Origin: Oscillospiraceae bacterium
GTDB taxonomy: Bacteria > Bacillota > Clostridia > Oscillospirales > Oscillospiraceae
Direction: 5' to 3'
DNA length: 64,000 bases
Assembly: GCA_017436955.1 (NCBI GenBank)
Contig: JAFSCD010000001.1
Location: 1-64,000, forward strand
The position numbers were made by a program, and so were the translations under genes. This document shows positions 23,969 through 32,951 of this stretch, one piece after another. Numbering within the stretch: the first letter of the stretch is position 1; each line of letters opens with the position of its first letter. The notes under the pieces were generated by a model that saw nothing but the letters and a program-made list of their open reading frames with translations, ran no database searches and was not told where the DNA came from.

Positions 23969-24178
23969 TCAGAGCGTTTCGTCTTTTAAAAAGGTAACGA
24001 TTTCGTTAGGTGTACAGTTCAAAATGGTGCAAAGCTTTTCAAGTGTGTTCATTGTAATGGACTTGTTGCGCTTCAGGTTGGTGATGGTATATGCACTGAT
24101 ACCGTTTTTATAGATCAGGGTGTAGGTGGTAACACCGTGGTCTTTCATCGTTTTCCATAAAGGCTCGTAGCTGATCAC
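23969..24178 (-). CDS. Small XRE-family HTH regulator (paralogue)
   Basis: A 69-residue Cro/C1-type protein read from a GTG at 24178 with AAGGAG 7 bases upstream. VTTYTLIYKNGISAYTITNL is the helix-turn-helix and LEKLCTILNCTPNEIVTF the terminal helices. It shares ISYEPL-[WY]-KT-[ML]-KD and overall length with the protein at 2196-2420, so the two are recent paralogues or members of one regulator family. Confidence 0.8.
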   Translation of the reverse strand: MISYEPLWKTMKDHGVTTYTLIYKNGISAYTITNLKRNKSITMNTLEKLCTILNCTPNEIVTFLKDETL

Positions 24179-24255
24179 AGATAAGGCTCCTTTGGATCTG
24201 ATGGGATGGCGTGAGGGGCGATTCACGAATCGCCCCTGCATAGACGCCGTTAGGA

Positions 24256-25500
24256 TTAAGGATTGGGGGAGGCTTGTTTGTTTTTCTTCCAGATGTGGCG
24301 GTAGAGGGGGATGGCGGTGAGGGGGAAGAGCATCGCCAGCAGCATGCCCAGCTTCATACCCAGCTGCTCCGGAGCCAGATTCAGGGTGTCCGCGAAGGCG
24401 GCGATGGCAGGGCTTGCGATGGCGGTATCGGTGACGATGCCGATGAGCTGGGGCGCTACCGACGCGCCCAGATCGCCGCCGGCTGCCATCATTGCGAAGA
24501 TGAACACGCCGCCGGTGGGGAATCTGTCCGTTGCCAGCACCAGATTGCCCGGCCACAGCATAGAGGTGCAAAAGCCGGTCAGCGCGCAGGCTGCAAGTCC
24601 GACGACGGGCCAGGGGGAAAGGGCACAAAGCAGGTAGCAGATCACGGCGCCGACGGCACCCAGGGTGATGACCTTGCCTAAATTTTTGCCGAATTTTGCG
24701 TACAGCGTGCGTCCGATGCCCAGCGCGACGGAGAACAGCGCAACGCCGAATACGTCGCCCCAGACCTTGGGGATCCCCAGCGCCTGCTCCAGATAGCCGG
24801 AGCTCCACTGTGCCATGGAACATTCTGCGGCGCCGCCCAGAAAGATGGCAAGAACGCTGAGCCAGAGCCATTTATTTTTGAAATACGCCAGTGCGCCGGA
24901 GGTCCGTTCCGGGGTTTCCATTTTGGGAATTTCAGCGCCGGCGAAGAGAATGGCGGAAAGAAGCGGGATCAGCAGAAAGAAAAATGCTAGGAAAGGCCAG
25001 TTTTCGTGGCCGAATACCAGCAAAAACAGGGTGCTGACCAGAATGACGCCCACCGTGCCCCAGGCGTAGACGGAGTGGAGCTTGCTCATTTCCCGATCCG
25101 GGTCTTCGGCGGGAATGGCGGCGATAACGGGGCTTAGAAGCACCTCGGCAAGACCGCTGGAGGCGCAGAACAGAACGGTACCGAGGACAAGCCCGATATA
25201 GGGGTTATTGGGGAAAAGAGTGGGGGCAAGGCCGTAAAGACCAAAGCCCAGCACCGCAAGAATGGGCATAACGCGCAGAGTGCGGGGAATATGGAAGCGG
25301 TGGGAGAAAAAGGAGAAGATCAGATCCACGATCAGCTGGGTGACGAAGTTGATCAGCACCAGAAGTCCCAGCAGGGAATAGGAAAATCCGTAAAGAGAAC
25401 GAAACGTCAGAAACAGCACCGGGGACAAGCTGCCGACGATCGACATGGTGGCGTTTCCGGTATAGCAGGCCAGCTTTAAGCGACGCAAATTACGGGGCAT
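24256..25500 (-). CDS. MFS transporter, probably for sugars
   Basis: The 414-residue protein has about 12 transmembrane helices and the loop FSHRFHIPRTLRVMP after helix 2, in an FucP-like/sugar MFS layout with YAWGTVGVILVSTLFL. The ATG at 25500 is preceded by AAAGGA. It is divergent from the GH127 gene, 128 bp away, which suggests import of arabinose-containing oligosaccharides or arabinose itself. Substrate is inferred from context only. Confidence 0.75.
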   Translation of the reverse strand: MPRNLRRLKLACYTGNATMSIVGSLSPVLFLTFRSLYGFSYSLLGLLVLINFVTQLIVDLIFSFFSHRFHIPRTLRVMPILAVLGFGLYGLAPTLFPNNPYIGLVLGTVLFCASSGLAEVLLSPVIAAIPAEDPDREMSKLHSVYAWGTVGVILVSTLFLLVFGHENWPFLAFFFLLIPLLSAILFAGAEIPKMETPERTSGALAYFKNKWLWLSVLAIFLGGAAECSMAQWSSGYLEQALGIPKVWGDVFGVALFSVALGIGRTLYAKFGKNLGKVITLGAVGAVICYLLCALSPWPVVGLAACALTGFCTSMLWPGNLVLATDRFPTGGVFIFAMMAAGGDLGASVAPQLIGIVTDTAIASPAIAAFADTLNLAPEQLGMKLGMLLAMLFPLTAIPLYRHIWKKNKQASPNP

Positions 25501-25566
25501 AAGGACACATCCTTTCTTGTGGGGAATTGTAACGCACAAAAGGGAGAAAGTCAATGAAAATAGGAA

Positions 25567-25595
25567 TTTACATTTATAAATGTGGATGGTACAAT
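25567..25595 (+). promoter_or_regulatory. GH127 promoter with embedded palindromic operator
   Basis: TTTACA (25567-25572) and TACAAT (25590-25595), 17-bp spacer. The perfect palindrome ACATTTATAAATGT (25570-25583) starts in the -35 box and fills the spacer, so a repressor bound there would block RNA polymerase. It lies in the shared region of the divergent transporter gene. Confidence 0.65.
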
Positions 25596-25628
25596 AAGGG
25601 AACAAATTACGAGCAGGGGGGGATCCCG

Positions 25629-27437
25629 ATGTATCGCTGGAATTTCTACACCACCAATGAACTGAAGCCCCGGGGCTGGCTGAAGCGGCAGCTGCAGCTT
25701 CAGGCAGAGGGCCTGGCAGGCAATTTGGACAAGATGTGGCCCGATGTTCGCGACAGCGCCTGGGTCGGCGGCGACCGTGAGGGCTGGGAACGCGTGCCCT
25801 ACTGGCTGGATGGGTTTATCCCGCTGGCGTATCTATTAGAAAACGAGGATATGATCGCCCGGGCGAAGAAATATGTGGATGCCATTATCGCTGCCCAGCA
25901 GCCTGACGGCTGGATCTGCCCGTGCACCGAGGAAGAACGGTCTACTTACACCACTTGGGTGGTTTTTCTGATCACCAAGGCTTTGGCGCTTTACTACGAT
26001 TGCTCCAAGGATGAGCGGATTCCCGATGTTATTTATCGGACGCTGAAGAATTACTATGAGCTGCTGCGGGACGGGGTAATCAAGCTGTTCGGCTGGACGG
26101 CGTTTCGGTGGTACGAGGGCTTCATCGCCATTGATTTTACATATCAAAGATATAAAGAGGATTGGCTGCCGGAGCTGTGTAAGATCTTGCAGGAGCAAGG
26201 TGTTAACTATGACGAGCTGATCCCGCTGTGGAAGCATCCCATCAACGAGTGGCGGTTTGACACCCATCTGGTCAACCATATGATGATGCTCAAGTATGAG
26301 GCGGTGACCTGCGACTTGCTGGGGTTGCCCTACACCGATCACGTGGAGAAGCTGTGGCAGATCCTGGACAAGCACAACGGTACGGCGGTGGGTACGCTGA
26401 CCGGCGATGAATGTCTGGCCGGCGTCAGCCCCATTCAGGGCACAGAGCTTTGCGCGGTTGTGGAGCAGATGTACTCTTACGAGTGGCTGTACGCCTACAC
26501 CGGTGATAAGAAGTGGGCGGAGCGGCTGGAGGTTTTGGCGTTCAATGCGCTGCCGGCGACCATCAGCGACGATATGTGGGTGCATCAGTACGACCAGATG
26601 AGCAATCAGATCGCCTGCAGGCGGTTTCCCGGAAAGCCCATCTTCCGCACCAATGAGGCGGATGCCCATTTATTTGGTCTGGAGCCCAATTTTGGCTGCT
26701 GTACCTCCAATATGGGTCAGGGCTGGCCGAAATTTACGCTGTCTGCCTTTATGCATCAGGGAGATACCGTTATCAACGTGCTGGGCGTACCCACGGAATT
26801 GACAGATGGGGACAGGCATATTTTGGTGGAAACCAATTATCCCTTTGAAAACAGTATGAAGTATACTGTGGAAGCCGGCTCTGCGTTTACATTTAAGATC
26901 CGTATTCCCTCTTTTGCGAAGAATCTGATTGTCGATGGGAAGCCGGCTGCGGCACAGGAGCTGGAATATCGGCTGGCTGCCGGTGAGAAGCGGGTCATCA
27001 CCGTTTCCTTTGATACGGAGGTATGTCTGGAAGAAAGACCTTACGGGCTGAATACGGTCAAGTGCGGCTCGCTGGTGTTCTGCGTGCCGGTCGCCTTTGA
27101 GAAAAAGATGTATGAGTACGAAAAGGATGGGGTGGTGAGAAAGTTCCCCTACTGCGATTACGAGTACATCCCCGTATCCGACTGGAATTATGCCTACAGC
27201 GGCGACGTGTTTACAAGAGAAAACCGGGGGGTGGGTGATATCCCGTTCTCCGGGGAAAAGCCGCCGGTCATCGTCAGGGCGAAGGTCAGGAAAATCGACT
27301 GGGGTCTGGAGGACGGCTATCTGGACGTGTGTGCAAAGACGCCGAAATCCACAGAGCCGATCTCCGGGGAGCAGGAAATGGAGCTGTATCCCTACGGCTG
27401 TGCCAAGCTGCGGATGACAGAGCTGCCAAGGATCTGA
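25629..27437 (+). CDS. GH127-family beta-L-arabinofuranosidase
   Basis: The 602-residue enzyme has the GH127 (DUF1680) alpha/alpha-barrel: GWLKRQLQLQAEGLAGNLD at the start, SPIQGTELCAVVEQMYSYEWL in the middle, and NFGCCTSNMGQGWPKF, whose Cys pair supplies the nucleophile and zinc ligands known from the bifidobacterial enzyme HypBA1. It removes beta-L-arabinofuranose from plant glycans. No signal peptide, so it is cytosolic and needs an importer; the divergent MFS protein is the obvious candidate. The start follows a GGGGGGAT site. Confidence 0.9.
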   Translation: MYRWNFYTTNELKPRGWLKRQLQLQAEGLAGNLDKMWPDVRDSAWVGGDREGWERVPYWLDGFIPLAYLLENEDMIARAKKYVDAIIAAQQPDGWICPCTEEERSTYTTWVVFLITKALALYYDCSKDERIPDVIYRTLKNYYELLRDGVIKLFGWTAFRWYEGFIAIDFTYQRYKEDWLPELCKILQEQGVNYDELIPLWKHPINEWRFDTHLVNHMMMLKYEAVTCDLLGLPYTDHVEKLWQILDKHNGTAVGTLTGDECLAGVSPIQGTELCAVVEQMYSYEWLYAYTGDKKWAERLEVLAFNALPATISDDMWVHQYDQMSNQIACRRFPGKPIFRTNEADAHLFGLEPNFGCCTSNMGQGWPKFTLSAFMHQGDTVINVLGVPTELTDGDRHILVETNYPFENSMKYTVEAGSAFTFKIRIPSFAKNLIVDGKPAAAQELEYRLAAGEKRVITVSFDTEVCLEERPYGLNTVKCGSLVFCVPVAFEKKMYEYEKDGVVRKFPYCDYEYIPVSDWNYAYSGDVFTRENRGVGDIPFSGEKPPVIVRAKVRKIDWGLEDGYLDVCAKTPKSTEPISGEQEMELYPYGCAKLRMTELPRI

Positions 27438-27455
27438 AAAATATATAGGTTTTTT

Positions 27456-27498
27456 GCAGGAGGTTGCATTTTTCGGTGCAACTTCCTGCTTGTTTTTT
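27456..27498 (+). terminator. Terminator of the GH127 gene
   Basis: A 13-bp stem (GCAGGAGGTTGCA / TGCAACTTCCTGC) and a run of T. The phage head genes begin 25 bp later with no clear promoter of their own. Confidence 0.7.
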
Positions 27499-27522
27499 TG
27501 TCTGGGTGAAGGAGGGGACAAA

Positions 27523-27837
27523 ATGAGCAGTAAGACAGATGGCCTGAAAGCGCGTATACGGACGGGAAAGCTGACCCGGACGGATGTGGCAAGACGGCTG
27601 GCGGAGCTGGCCTTCGGACAGGCCAATGACTGTGTGCGGCTGGTTTTGGAGGAGGACGTGCCGCTGGGGAAGCTGGATCTGGGCTTGCTCAGCGAGGTGA
27701 AGCGAAACGATAAGGGTACGGTGGAAGTGAAGCTGGTGGACCGTCTGAAAGCCCTGGAGCAGCTGGCGTTGCTGGCGCAGGAGGGTGGAGAGGATCTGGA
27801 ATCCTTCCTGAAGGCGCTGCAGGGGGATGGAGAGTAA
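27523..27837 (+). CDS. Terminase small-subunit-like protein (truncated type)
   Basis: A 104-residue protein at the position expected for TerS. The segment GTVEVKLVDRLKALEQLALL resembles the C-terminal 'K.D.LKALE.L' motif of XtmA-like small terminases, but the N-terminal helix-turn-helix seen in the usual 150-250 residue proteins is absent. AAGGAGGGG precedes the start. Its stop is directly followed by the large terminase ATG. Confidence 0.6.
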   Translation: MSSKTDGLKARIRTGKLTRTDVARRLAELAFGQANDCVRLVLEEDVPLGKLDLGLLSEVKRNDKGTVEVKLVDRLKALEQLALLAQEGGEDLESFLKALQGDGE

Positions 27838-29091
27838 ATGGGCTATGCCAGCTTTTCGCCGAAGCAGAAAACGGTGCTGACCTGGTGGATGCCGGGAAAT
27901 CCCTATCATAACCGGGAGGCGATCATCTGCGACGGCGCGGTGCGCTCGGGGAAAACGATGGCCATGGGGCTGTCGTTTTTTCTGTGGGCGATGACCTGCT
28001 TTGATGGGAAGCGCTTTGGCGTGTGCGGAAAGACCATCGCTTCGCTGCGGCGAAACGTTCTGTCGGAAATTTTGCCCAGGTTGAAGGCGCTTGGCGCTGC
28101 CTGGAAAGAAAAACGGACGGAAAATATGGTGGTAGTGACCTTTCGGGGCCACCGCAATCAGTTTTATATCTTCGGCGGTCGGGATGAAAGCTCGGCCGCT
28201 TTGATTCAGGGCATCACCTTTGCCGGTGTGCTGCTGGATGAGGTGGCGCTGATGCCCCGCTCCTTCGTGGAGCAGGCCTGCGCCAGATGCTCGGTGACCG
28301 GCAGCCGGCTGTGGTTCAACTGCAATCCGGAGGGCCCCGGGCATTGGTTCTACAAGACCTGGATACTGGAAGCGGAAAAGAAGAACTGCCTGCGGCTGCA
28401 TTTTTTAATGGAGGACAATCCGTCGCTGTCGGAGAGAATCCGGCAACGGTATCAGAATTTGTATGCCGGCGTGTTTTATCAGCGCTTCGTGCTGGGACAA
28501 TGGGTGCAGGCGGAGGGTCGGGTGTACGACTTTTTCGGTCCGGATATGGTGAAGGCTGCGCCGGCGGACGGGTACGAAAAATGGTACATTTCCTGCGATT
28601 ACGGAACGGTGAATCCCACGGCTATGGGGCTGTGGGGTCTGCATCAGGGCGTATGGTACCGGGTGAAGGAATTTTACTTCAATTCCCGGCAGGAAATGCG
28701 GCAGATGACCGACGATGAGTATGCGGCCTCCCTGCGGGAGCTGGCAGGGGACAGGGATATTACGGCGGTGGTCGCGGATCCTTCGGCTGCCAGCTTCATT
28801 GAGGTTTTGCGCAGAAAGGGCTGGCGTGTCATCAAGGCAAAAAATGACGTGCTGTCCGGCATCCGGCAGACCTCCGACGCGCTGAAGGAAGGGAAGATCG
28901 TGATCTGTGAGGGCTGCGAGGATTGTCTGCGGGAAATGGACAGCTATGTATGGGACTTGAGCAGCGGCACCCGGGATCGGGTGAAAAAGGAAAATGATCA
29001 CGCCATGGATGATATGCGCTATTTTGTGGCTACTGTGCTGCATCGCAAGGCTTCCGGGTTTGTGGCCTGCACGGTGGACAGAAAAATGTAA
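27838..29091 (+). CDS. Phage terminase large subunit (PBSX type)
   Basis: The 417-residue DNA-packaging motor has an ATPase domain with Walker A GAVRSGKT (around residue 33-40) and Walker B VLLDEVALM, and a C-terminal RNase H-like nuclease with SCDYGTVNPTAMGLW, VADPSAASF and DHAMDDMRYF acidic motifs. Both domains are complete. It would cut and pump DNA into proheads together with the portal at 29125. Confidence 0.92.
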   Translation: MGYASFSPKQKTVLTWWMPGNPYHNREAIICDGAVRSGKTMAMGLSFFLWAMTCFDGKRFGVCGKTIASLRRNVLSEILPRLKALGAAWKEKRTENMVVVTFRGHRNQFYIFGGRDESSAALIQGITFAGVLLDEVALMPRSFVEQACARCSVTGSRLWFNCNPEGPGHWFYKTWILEAEKKNCLRLHFLMEDNPSLSERIRQRYQNLYAGVFYQRFVLGQWVQAEGRVYDFFGPDMVKAAPADGYEKWYISCDYGTVNPTAMGLWGLHQGVWYRVKEFYFNSRQEMRQMTDDEYAASLRELAGDRDITAVVADPSAASFIEVLRRKGWRVIKAKNDVLSGIRQTSDALKEGKIVICEGCEDCLREMDSYVWDLSSGTRDRVKKENDHAMDDMRYFVATVLHRKASGFVACTVDRKM

Positions 29092-29124
29092 AAAATGATC
29101 AAATTTTGAAAGGAGCGATCATAT

Positions 29125-30264
29125 TTGAAACGAAAACGGAAGGAAACCCCGGTGGCGGCTACCGCTTGCCAGCTGCGGGACGCAAGCAGCCATCCCTTTG
29201 GGGCGCTGCGGGGCTTTGTGCCCCTCGGCGGCGGTGAGGAGCGGATCTATCGGGAGCTTCGGGAGGCGATCCCGGTGCTGGACGCGGCGGTAGGCAAGCT
29301 GGTGCGGCTCAGCGGCGGCTTTCAGGTGCGGTGCAAGAATCCCCACGCCCAGCAGAAATTGGAGAATTTTCTGAAAAACGTGCCCTGCGGCAGAGGGCAG
29401 GTGGGCATCGACAGCTTTTTGAGCGGCTACGTGGACAGCCTGCTGACAGTGGGGCGCGCGGTGGGTGAGATGGTACTTGCCGGCGCCAAGCTGCGGGCGG
29501 TGTACTGGGGAGACGTGACACAGCTGCAGATCTGCGAAGGGGACAGCCCTTTGGATGTGGTGCTGTACGGACCGGACAGCCACGGCACGCTGCGTGCGCT
29601 GCCGTATCAGCATCTGCTGCTGTTTACCACCTTAAATCCGGAGCCGGGGCATCCGTATGGCGTCAGCCTGTTCCGGGGAATGCCGTTTTTGGCGGATATT
29701 CTGATGAAGATATACGCCGCCATCGGCGCAAACTGGGAGCGCGCAGGCAACGTGCGCTACAGCGTGATCTGCAAGAATGGCGAAAATGCAGACCCGGCTA
29801 CGGTGCAGGATCAGGGCGCCCAGATCGCCAAGGAATGGGCCCGGGCTATGGAGGACAGTAAAAACGGAACGGTACGGGATTTTGTGGCTGTCGGTGACGT
29901 GCAGATCAAGGTCATCGGCGGTGAGGCGCCGATTCTGGACTCCCAGGTGCCGGTGAAGCAGATCCTGGAGCAGCTTGTGGCGAAAACCGGACTGCCGCCT
30001 TTTCTGCTGGGTTTAAGCTGGAGCACCACCGAGCGGATGAGTACCCAGCAGGCGGATATTCTGACCAGTGAGCTGTGGGCGCTGCGCAGAAGTATTGAGC
30101 CGGTGGTGCGCAAGATCTGCAAGACCTATCTGGCGCTGGAAGGGCTGGATGACCGGGTGGAAATTGAATGGAACGACATCAGCCTGCAGGATATTACGGA
30201 AGAAGCAAAAGCGGAGCTTTATGCTGCCCAGGCGGCAAAGTACCGGGCGGAAGCGAAGATTTAA
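29125..30264 (+). CDS. Phage portal protein
   Basis: The 379-residue protein corresponds to SPP1/PBSX-like portal proteins: a core with TLNPEPGHPYGVSLFRGMPFLADILMKIYAAIGANWERAG, and a C-terminal helical region with KTGLPPFLLGLSWSTTERMSTQQADILTSELWALRRSIEPVV. It forms the dodecameric vertex through which DNA enters the capsid. The start is a TTG after AAAGGAG, read as Met; no ATG gives better spacing. Confidence 0.85.
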   Translation: MKRKRKETPVAATACQLRDASSHPFGALRGFVPLGGGEERIYRELREAIPVLDAAVGKLVRLSGGFQVRCKNPHAQQKLENFLKNVPCGRGQVGIDSFLSGYVDSLLTVGRAVGEMVLAGAKLRAVYWGDVTQLQICEGDSPLDVVLYGPDSHGTLRALPYQHLLLFTTLNPEPGHPYGVSLFRGMPFLADILMKIYAAIGANWERAGNVRYSVICKNGENADPATVQDQGAQIAKEWARAMEDSKNGTVRDFVAVGDVQIKVIGGEAPILDSQVPVKQILEQLVAKTGLPPFLLGLSWSTTERMSTQQADILTSELWALRRSIEPVVRKICKTYLALEGLDDRVEIEWNDISLQDITEEAKAELYAAQAAKYRAEAKI

Positions 30265-30275
30265 GGAGGGAACCT

Positions 30276-31169
30276 ATGGACATCAAAAAGGAAACCCAGG
30301 TCAGCGCCAGCGGCGTGCCTACCGCGGCGCAGCTGGAGGCAATCAACGCCCAGGCAAGGGCGAAAATGAACGGGGAGCAGGTGTATGTGTTCTCTGTTCG
30401 GCTGTGTGACGATCAGGTGGATCGGGATGGGGAGAAATTTGACACCGCGGCGCTGCCGGCGCTGGCAAAACTCTTCATCGGCAAGACCGGCATTGTAGAT
30501 CACAAATGGAGCAGTGATTCCCAGGTGGCACGTATCTTTGCCACAGAGGTGGTGAAGGAGGATAATGTCGCGTACATCAAAGCCTGGGCGTATATCCGCC
30601 GTGGCGGCAGCGCCGATGAGGTGATCGCGGACATTGAAGCGGGCATCAAGAAGGAGGTCAGCGTGGGTTGCGCTATGGGGCGCTGCGTTTGCTCCATCTG
30701 CGGCAGCGAATACGGCCAGTGCGGACATCAGAAGGGGGAATATTACGATGGGCAGCTGTGCTGCGGCATCCTGAAGGAGCCTATGGACGCCTATGAATTC
30801 TCCTTTGTGGCGGTGCCGGCGCAAAGGGATGCCGGCGTGATCAAGGGTATGGGCAAGCACAAATGCCTGAAGGAGCTGGCGGAGGAATTCGGTGCCCAGC
30901 AGGAATACCGCTCGCTGTACAAGCAGGCGGAGCTGGGAAAGCTCTATGAAAAGCAGCTTCGGGATGACGTGGTGCGGCTGTGCCTTGTGCTGGAGCTGGG
31001 TGCGGCGGAGCCGGTGCTGCGCGGCGTTGTGGACAAGGCCGCGGCAGAGGACCTGATGAAGCTGAAGGACGCGCTGGAGAGCCGTATGCGTGAACTGATG
31101 CCCGTGAAGGGGCAGCTGCCCGGTGCGGAGGAAAGTAAGTTTGCCGTGGAAAGCGGCTTTTTGATTTAA
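30276..31169 (+). CDS. Prohead protease (XkdF/S78-like) with Cys-rich insertion
   Basis: The 297-residue protein follows the portal by 11 bases and precedes the capsid gene, the place of the prohead protease. GIVDHKWSSD holds the catalytic His candidate, KKEVSVGCAM the Ser, and EFSFVAVPAQRDAG the third conserved block. Between the last two is a zinc-finger-like CVCSICGSEYGQCGH...YDGQLCC insertion, known from XkdF-like proteins. A C-terminal coiled-coil region (about 190-280) may act as scaffold. AAGGAGGG before the start. Confidence 0.75.
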   Translation: MDIKKETQVSASGVPTAAQLEAINAQARAKMNGEQVYVFSVRLCDDQVDRDGEKFDTAALPALAKLFIGKTGIVDHKWSSDSQVARIFATEVVKEDNVAYIKAWAYIRRGGSADEVIADIEAGIKKEVSVGCAMGRCVCSICGSEYGQCGHQKGEYYDGQLCCGILKEPMDAYEFSFVAVPAQRDAGVIKGMGKHKCLKELAEEFGAQQEYRSLYKQAELGKLYEKQLRDDVVRLCLVLELGAAEPVLRGVVDKAAAEDLMKLKDALESRMRELMPVKGQLPGAEESKFAVESGFLI

Positions 31170-31219
31170 GTTACCGGAATACCGGTGGCGATATATTTTA
31201 CATTCAGGAGGAAATGAAA

Positions 31220-32245
31220 ATGGGTTACGACAATCTGAAACTGGAAAAGGGCATGTACCGTCAGGAGGGCATGAGCTTTACCCAGGTGCTGGAATCTCTG
31301 GATCCCAGCGAAAACTATCGCGGCACGGCTTTGGAAGGCACCGATGCTTTCCAGCGTCAGCTGAAGCGGTTTGGCATCCGCGCCAAGGGCGCAGGCTCTT
31401 CCACCGTGGAGAAGTTCTTCCGCACCATGGACAGCGCTGTGCTGTTCCCGGAGTACATCGCACGCACCGTCCGTCAGGGCATGGAGGAGAATGATATTCT
31501 GCCTGCCATTACCGCCACCACCACGGTGATCGACTCTATGGATTACCGCTCCATCTACTCCAACCCCACCGATGAGGATAAGGCACTGAAGGCGGTTGCG
31601 GAGGGTGCGGAGATCCCCACCACCGAGGTCAAGACCAAGGAGCATCTGGTAAGCCTGACCAAGCGTGGCCGTATGCTGGTGGCATCTTACGAAGCCATCC
31701 GCTTCCAGAAGCTGGATCTGTTCAGCGTGATGCTGCGCCAGATCGGTGCGCATATCCAGAAGATGCAGCTGGCGGATGCTGTCAGCGTGATCATCAACGG
31801 CGACGGCAACGACAATGCAGCCGTGCAGTACAGCGTTGGCAGCGATCCCATCAGCGGCACTGCCGGCAGCCTGGGCTACGACCAGATGGTGGAATTCTGG
31901 GGTCAGTTCGATCCTTACACCATGAACACCATCCTTTGCTCCACCGGCACCATGACCAAGCTGCTGAAGATCCCCGAGCTGCAGAATCCTATGACCGGTC
32001 TGAATTTCCAGGGTACCGGCAAGCTGACCACACCTCTGGGTGCCGCGCTGCATCGCACCGGCGCTGTGGCTGACGGTGTGATCATCGGTCTGGATAACCG
32101 CTATGCGCTGGAGCAGGTGAGAGCCGGCGATGTACTGGTAGAGTATGACAAGCTGATCGACCGTCAGCTGGAGCGTGCTGCCATTACCTCTATCTGCGGC
32201 TTTGGCAAGATCTGCGATGGCGCTGCCGCTGTACTGAACGTATGA
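31220..32245 (+). CDS. Phage major capsid protein
   Basis: The 341-residue protein is an HK97-fold capsid protein by position and pattern: an N-terminal arm, IYSNPTDEDKALKAVAEGAEIP, then KTKEHLVSLTKRGRMLVASYEAIRF and a beta-rich P domain. The ATG at 31220 is chosen because AGGAGG lies 8 bases upstream; the ATG at 31214 is too close. Codon use is more uniform (ACC, CTG, AAG dominate) than in the neighbouring head genes and resembles the ribosomal protein genes, as expected for a highly expressed product. Confidence 0.85.
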   Translation: MGYDNLKLEKGMYRQEGMSFTQVLESLDPSENYRGTALEGTDAFQRQLKRFGIRAKGAGSSTVEKFFRTMDSAVLFPEYIARTVRQGMEENDILPAITATTTVIDSMDYRSIYSNPTDEDKALKAVAEGAEIPTTEVKTKEHLVSLTKRGRMLVASYEAIRFQKLDLFSVMLRQIGAHIQKMQLADAVSVIINGDGNDNAAVQYSVGSDPISGTAGSLGYDQMVEFWGQFDPYTMNTILCSTGTMTKLLKIPELQNPMTGLNFQGTGKLTTPLGAALHRTGAVADGVIIGLDNRYALEQVRAGDVLVEYDKLIDRQLERAAITSICGFGKICDGAAAVLNV

Positions 32246-32601
32246 CGGAAACGACACAGTTGATCTATACCCACGCCCTGGAGCTGGCGCCGGACATATC
32301 GAACCGGGAGGAGGAACTGTTGAAGGAACTGTGCTTCGCGGCGGAGGTATCGCTGCAAAGAAAGCTCCGGAGAAACATCCTGATGAAGGATTGCCACAAT
32401 CAGTTTGTGGCGGCGGCTAGCATGTATGCGCTGGCGGCGCTTTCGGAGATCTCGGAGGAAAGCCAGTTTGCGCAGGTGGCGGTCGGTGACCTGACGATCC
32501 GCAAGACGGACGGTACGGTGGCTGCCAACTGTCTGCGCAAGCAGGCGGATATGCTGATGGCGCCCTATGTAAAATCGGGTGTTGCCTTTATGGGGGTGTA
32601 G
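32242..32601 (+). CDS. Head-tail connector (gp6-like)
   Basis: A 119-residue, mainly helical protein whose start overlaps the capsid stop (ATGA). LALAPDISNREEELLKELCFAAEV and QFVAAASMYALAALSE resemble the helical packing of gp6/gp15-type head-completion adaptors. It would bind under the portal to stabilise packaged DNA. Confidence 0.65.
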   Translation: MTETTQLIYTHALELAPDISNREEELLKELCFAAEVSLQRKLRRNILMKDCHNQFVAAASMYALAALSEISEESQFAQVAVGDLTIRKTDGTVAANCLRKQADMLMAPYVKSGVAFMGV

Positions 32602-32603
32602 CC

Positions 32604-32951
32604 GTGCGCAGGATGGTGGATAAAATCTTCAGGACCTACGGCACCGGCTACATTCTGCTGCGGCAGGACGGAACCTTTTTTGCGCTGCAGGCGTTTCTGC
32701 AGCCTAGGAAGGCGTTGAGCCAGCGAAACGCGATCAAACGGATCTCCCCGCTGGGGGAGATCCAGGGCGATACCTACCTGTTTATCTGTAATGTGGATTG
32801 CGGGATGCAGGCAGGCGATCAAATAAAAGGCTCCGGTGGCTTTTATGAGGTGCGGCAGGTGGAGAAGATGTATTACAAAAACGACCCGATTTATTTGTGG
32901 GGCTTATGCGTGCAGAAAGGCGGTACGGATAATTGGCAATCGCAATCATAG
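32604..32951 (+). CDS. Putative head-completion protein
   Basis: A 115-residue protein starting with GTG two bases after the previous stop. It looks beta-rich (GTGYILLRQDGTFFALQAFLQP; YEVRQVEKMYYKNDPIYLWGL), consistent with a gp16/stopper-type head completion protein. Assigned mainly from position. Its 3' end overlaps the next gene by 19 bases. Confidence 0.5.
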   Translation: MRRMVDKIFRTYGTGYILLRQDGTFFALQAFLQPRKALSQRNAIKRISPLGEIQGDTYLFICNVDCGMQAGDQIKGSGGFYEVRQVEKMYYKNDPIYLWGLCVQKGGTDNWQSQS

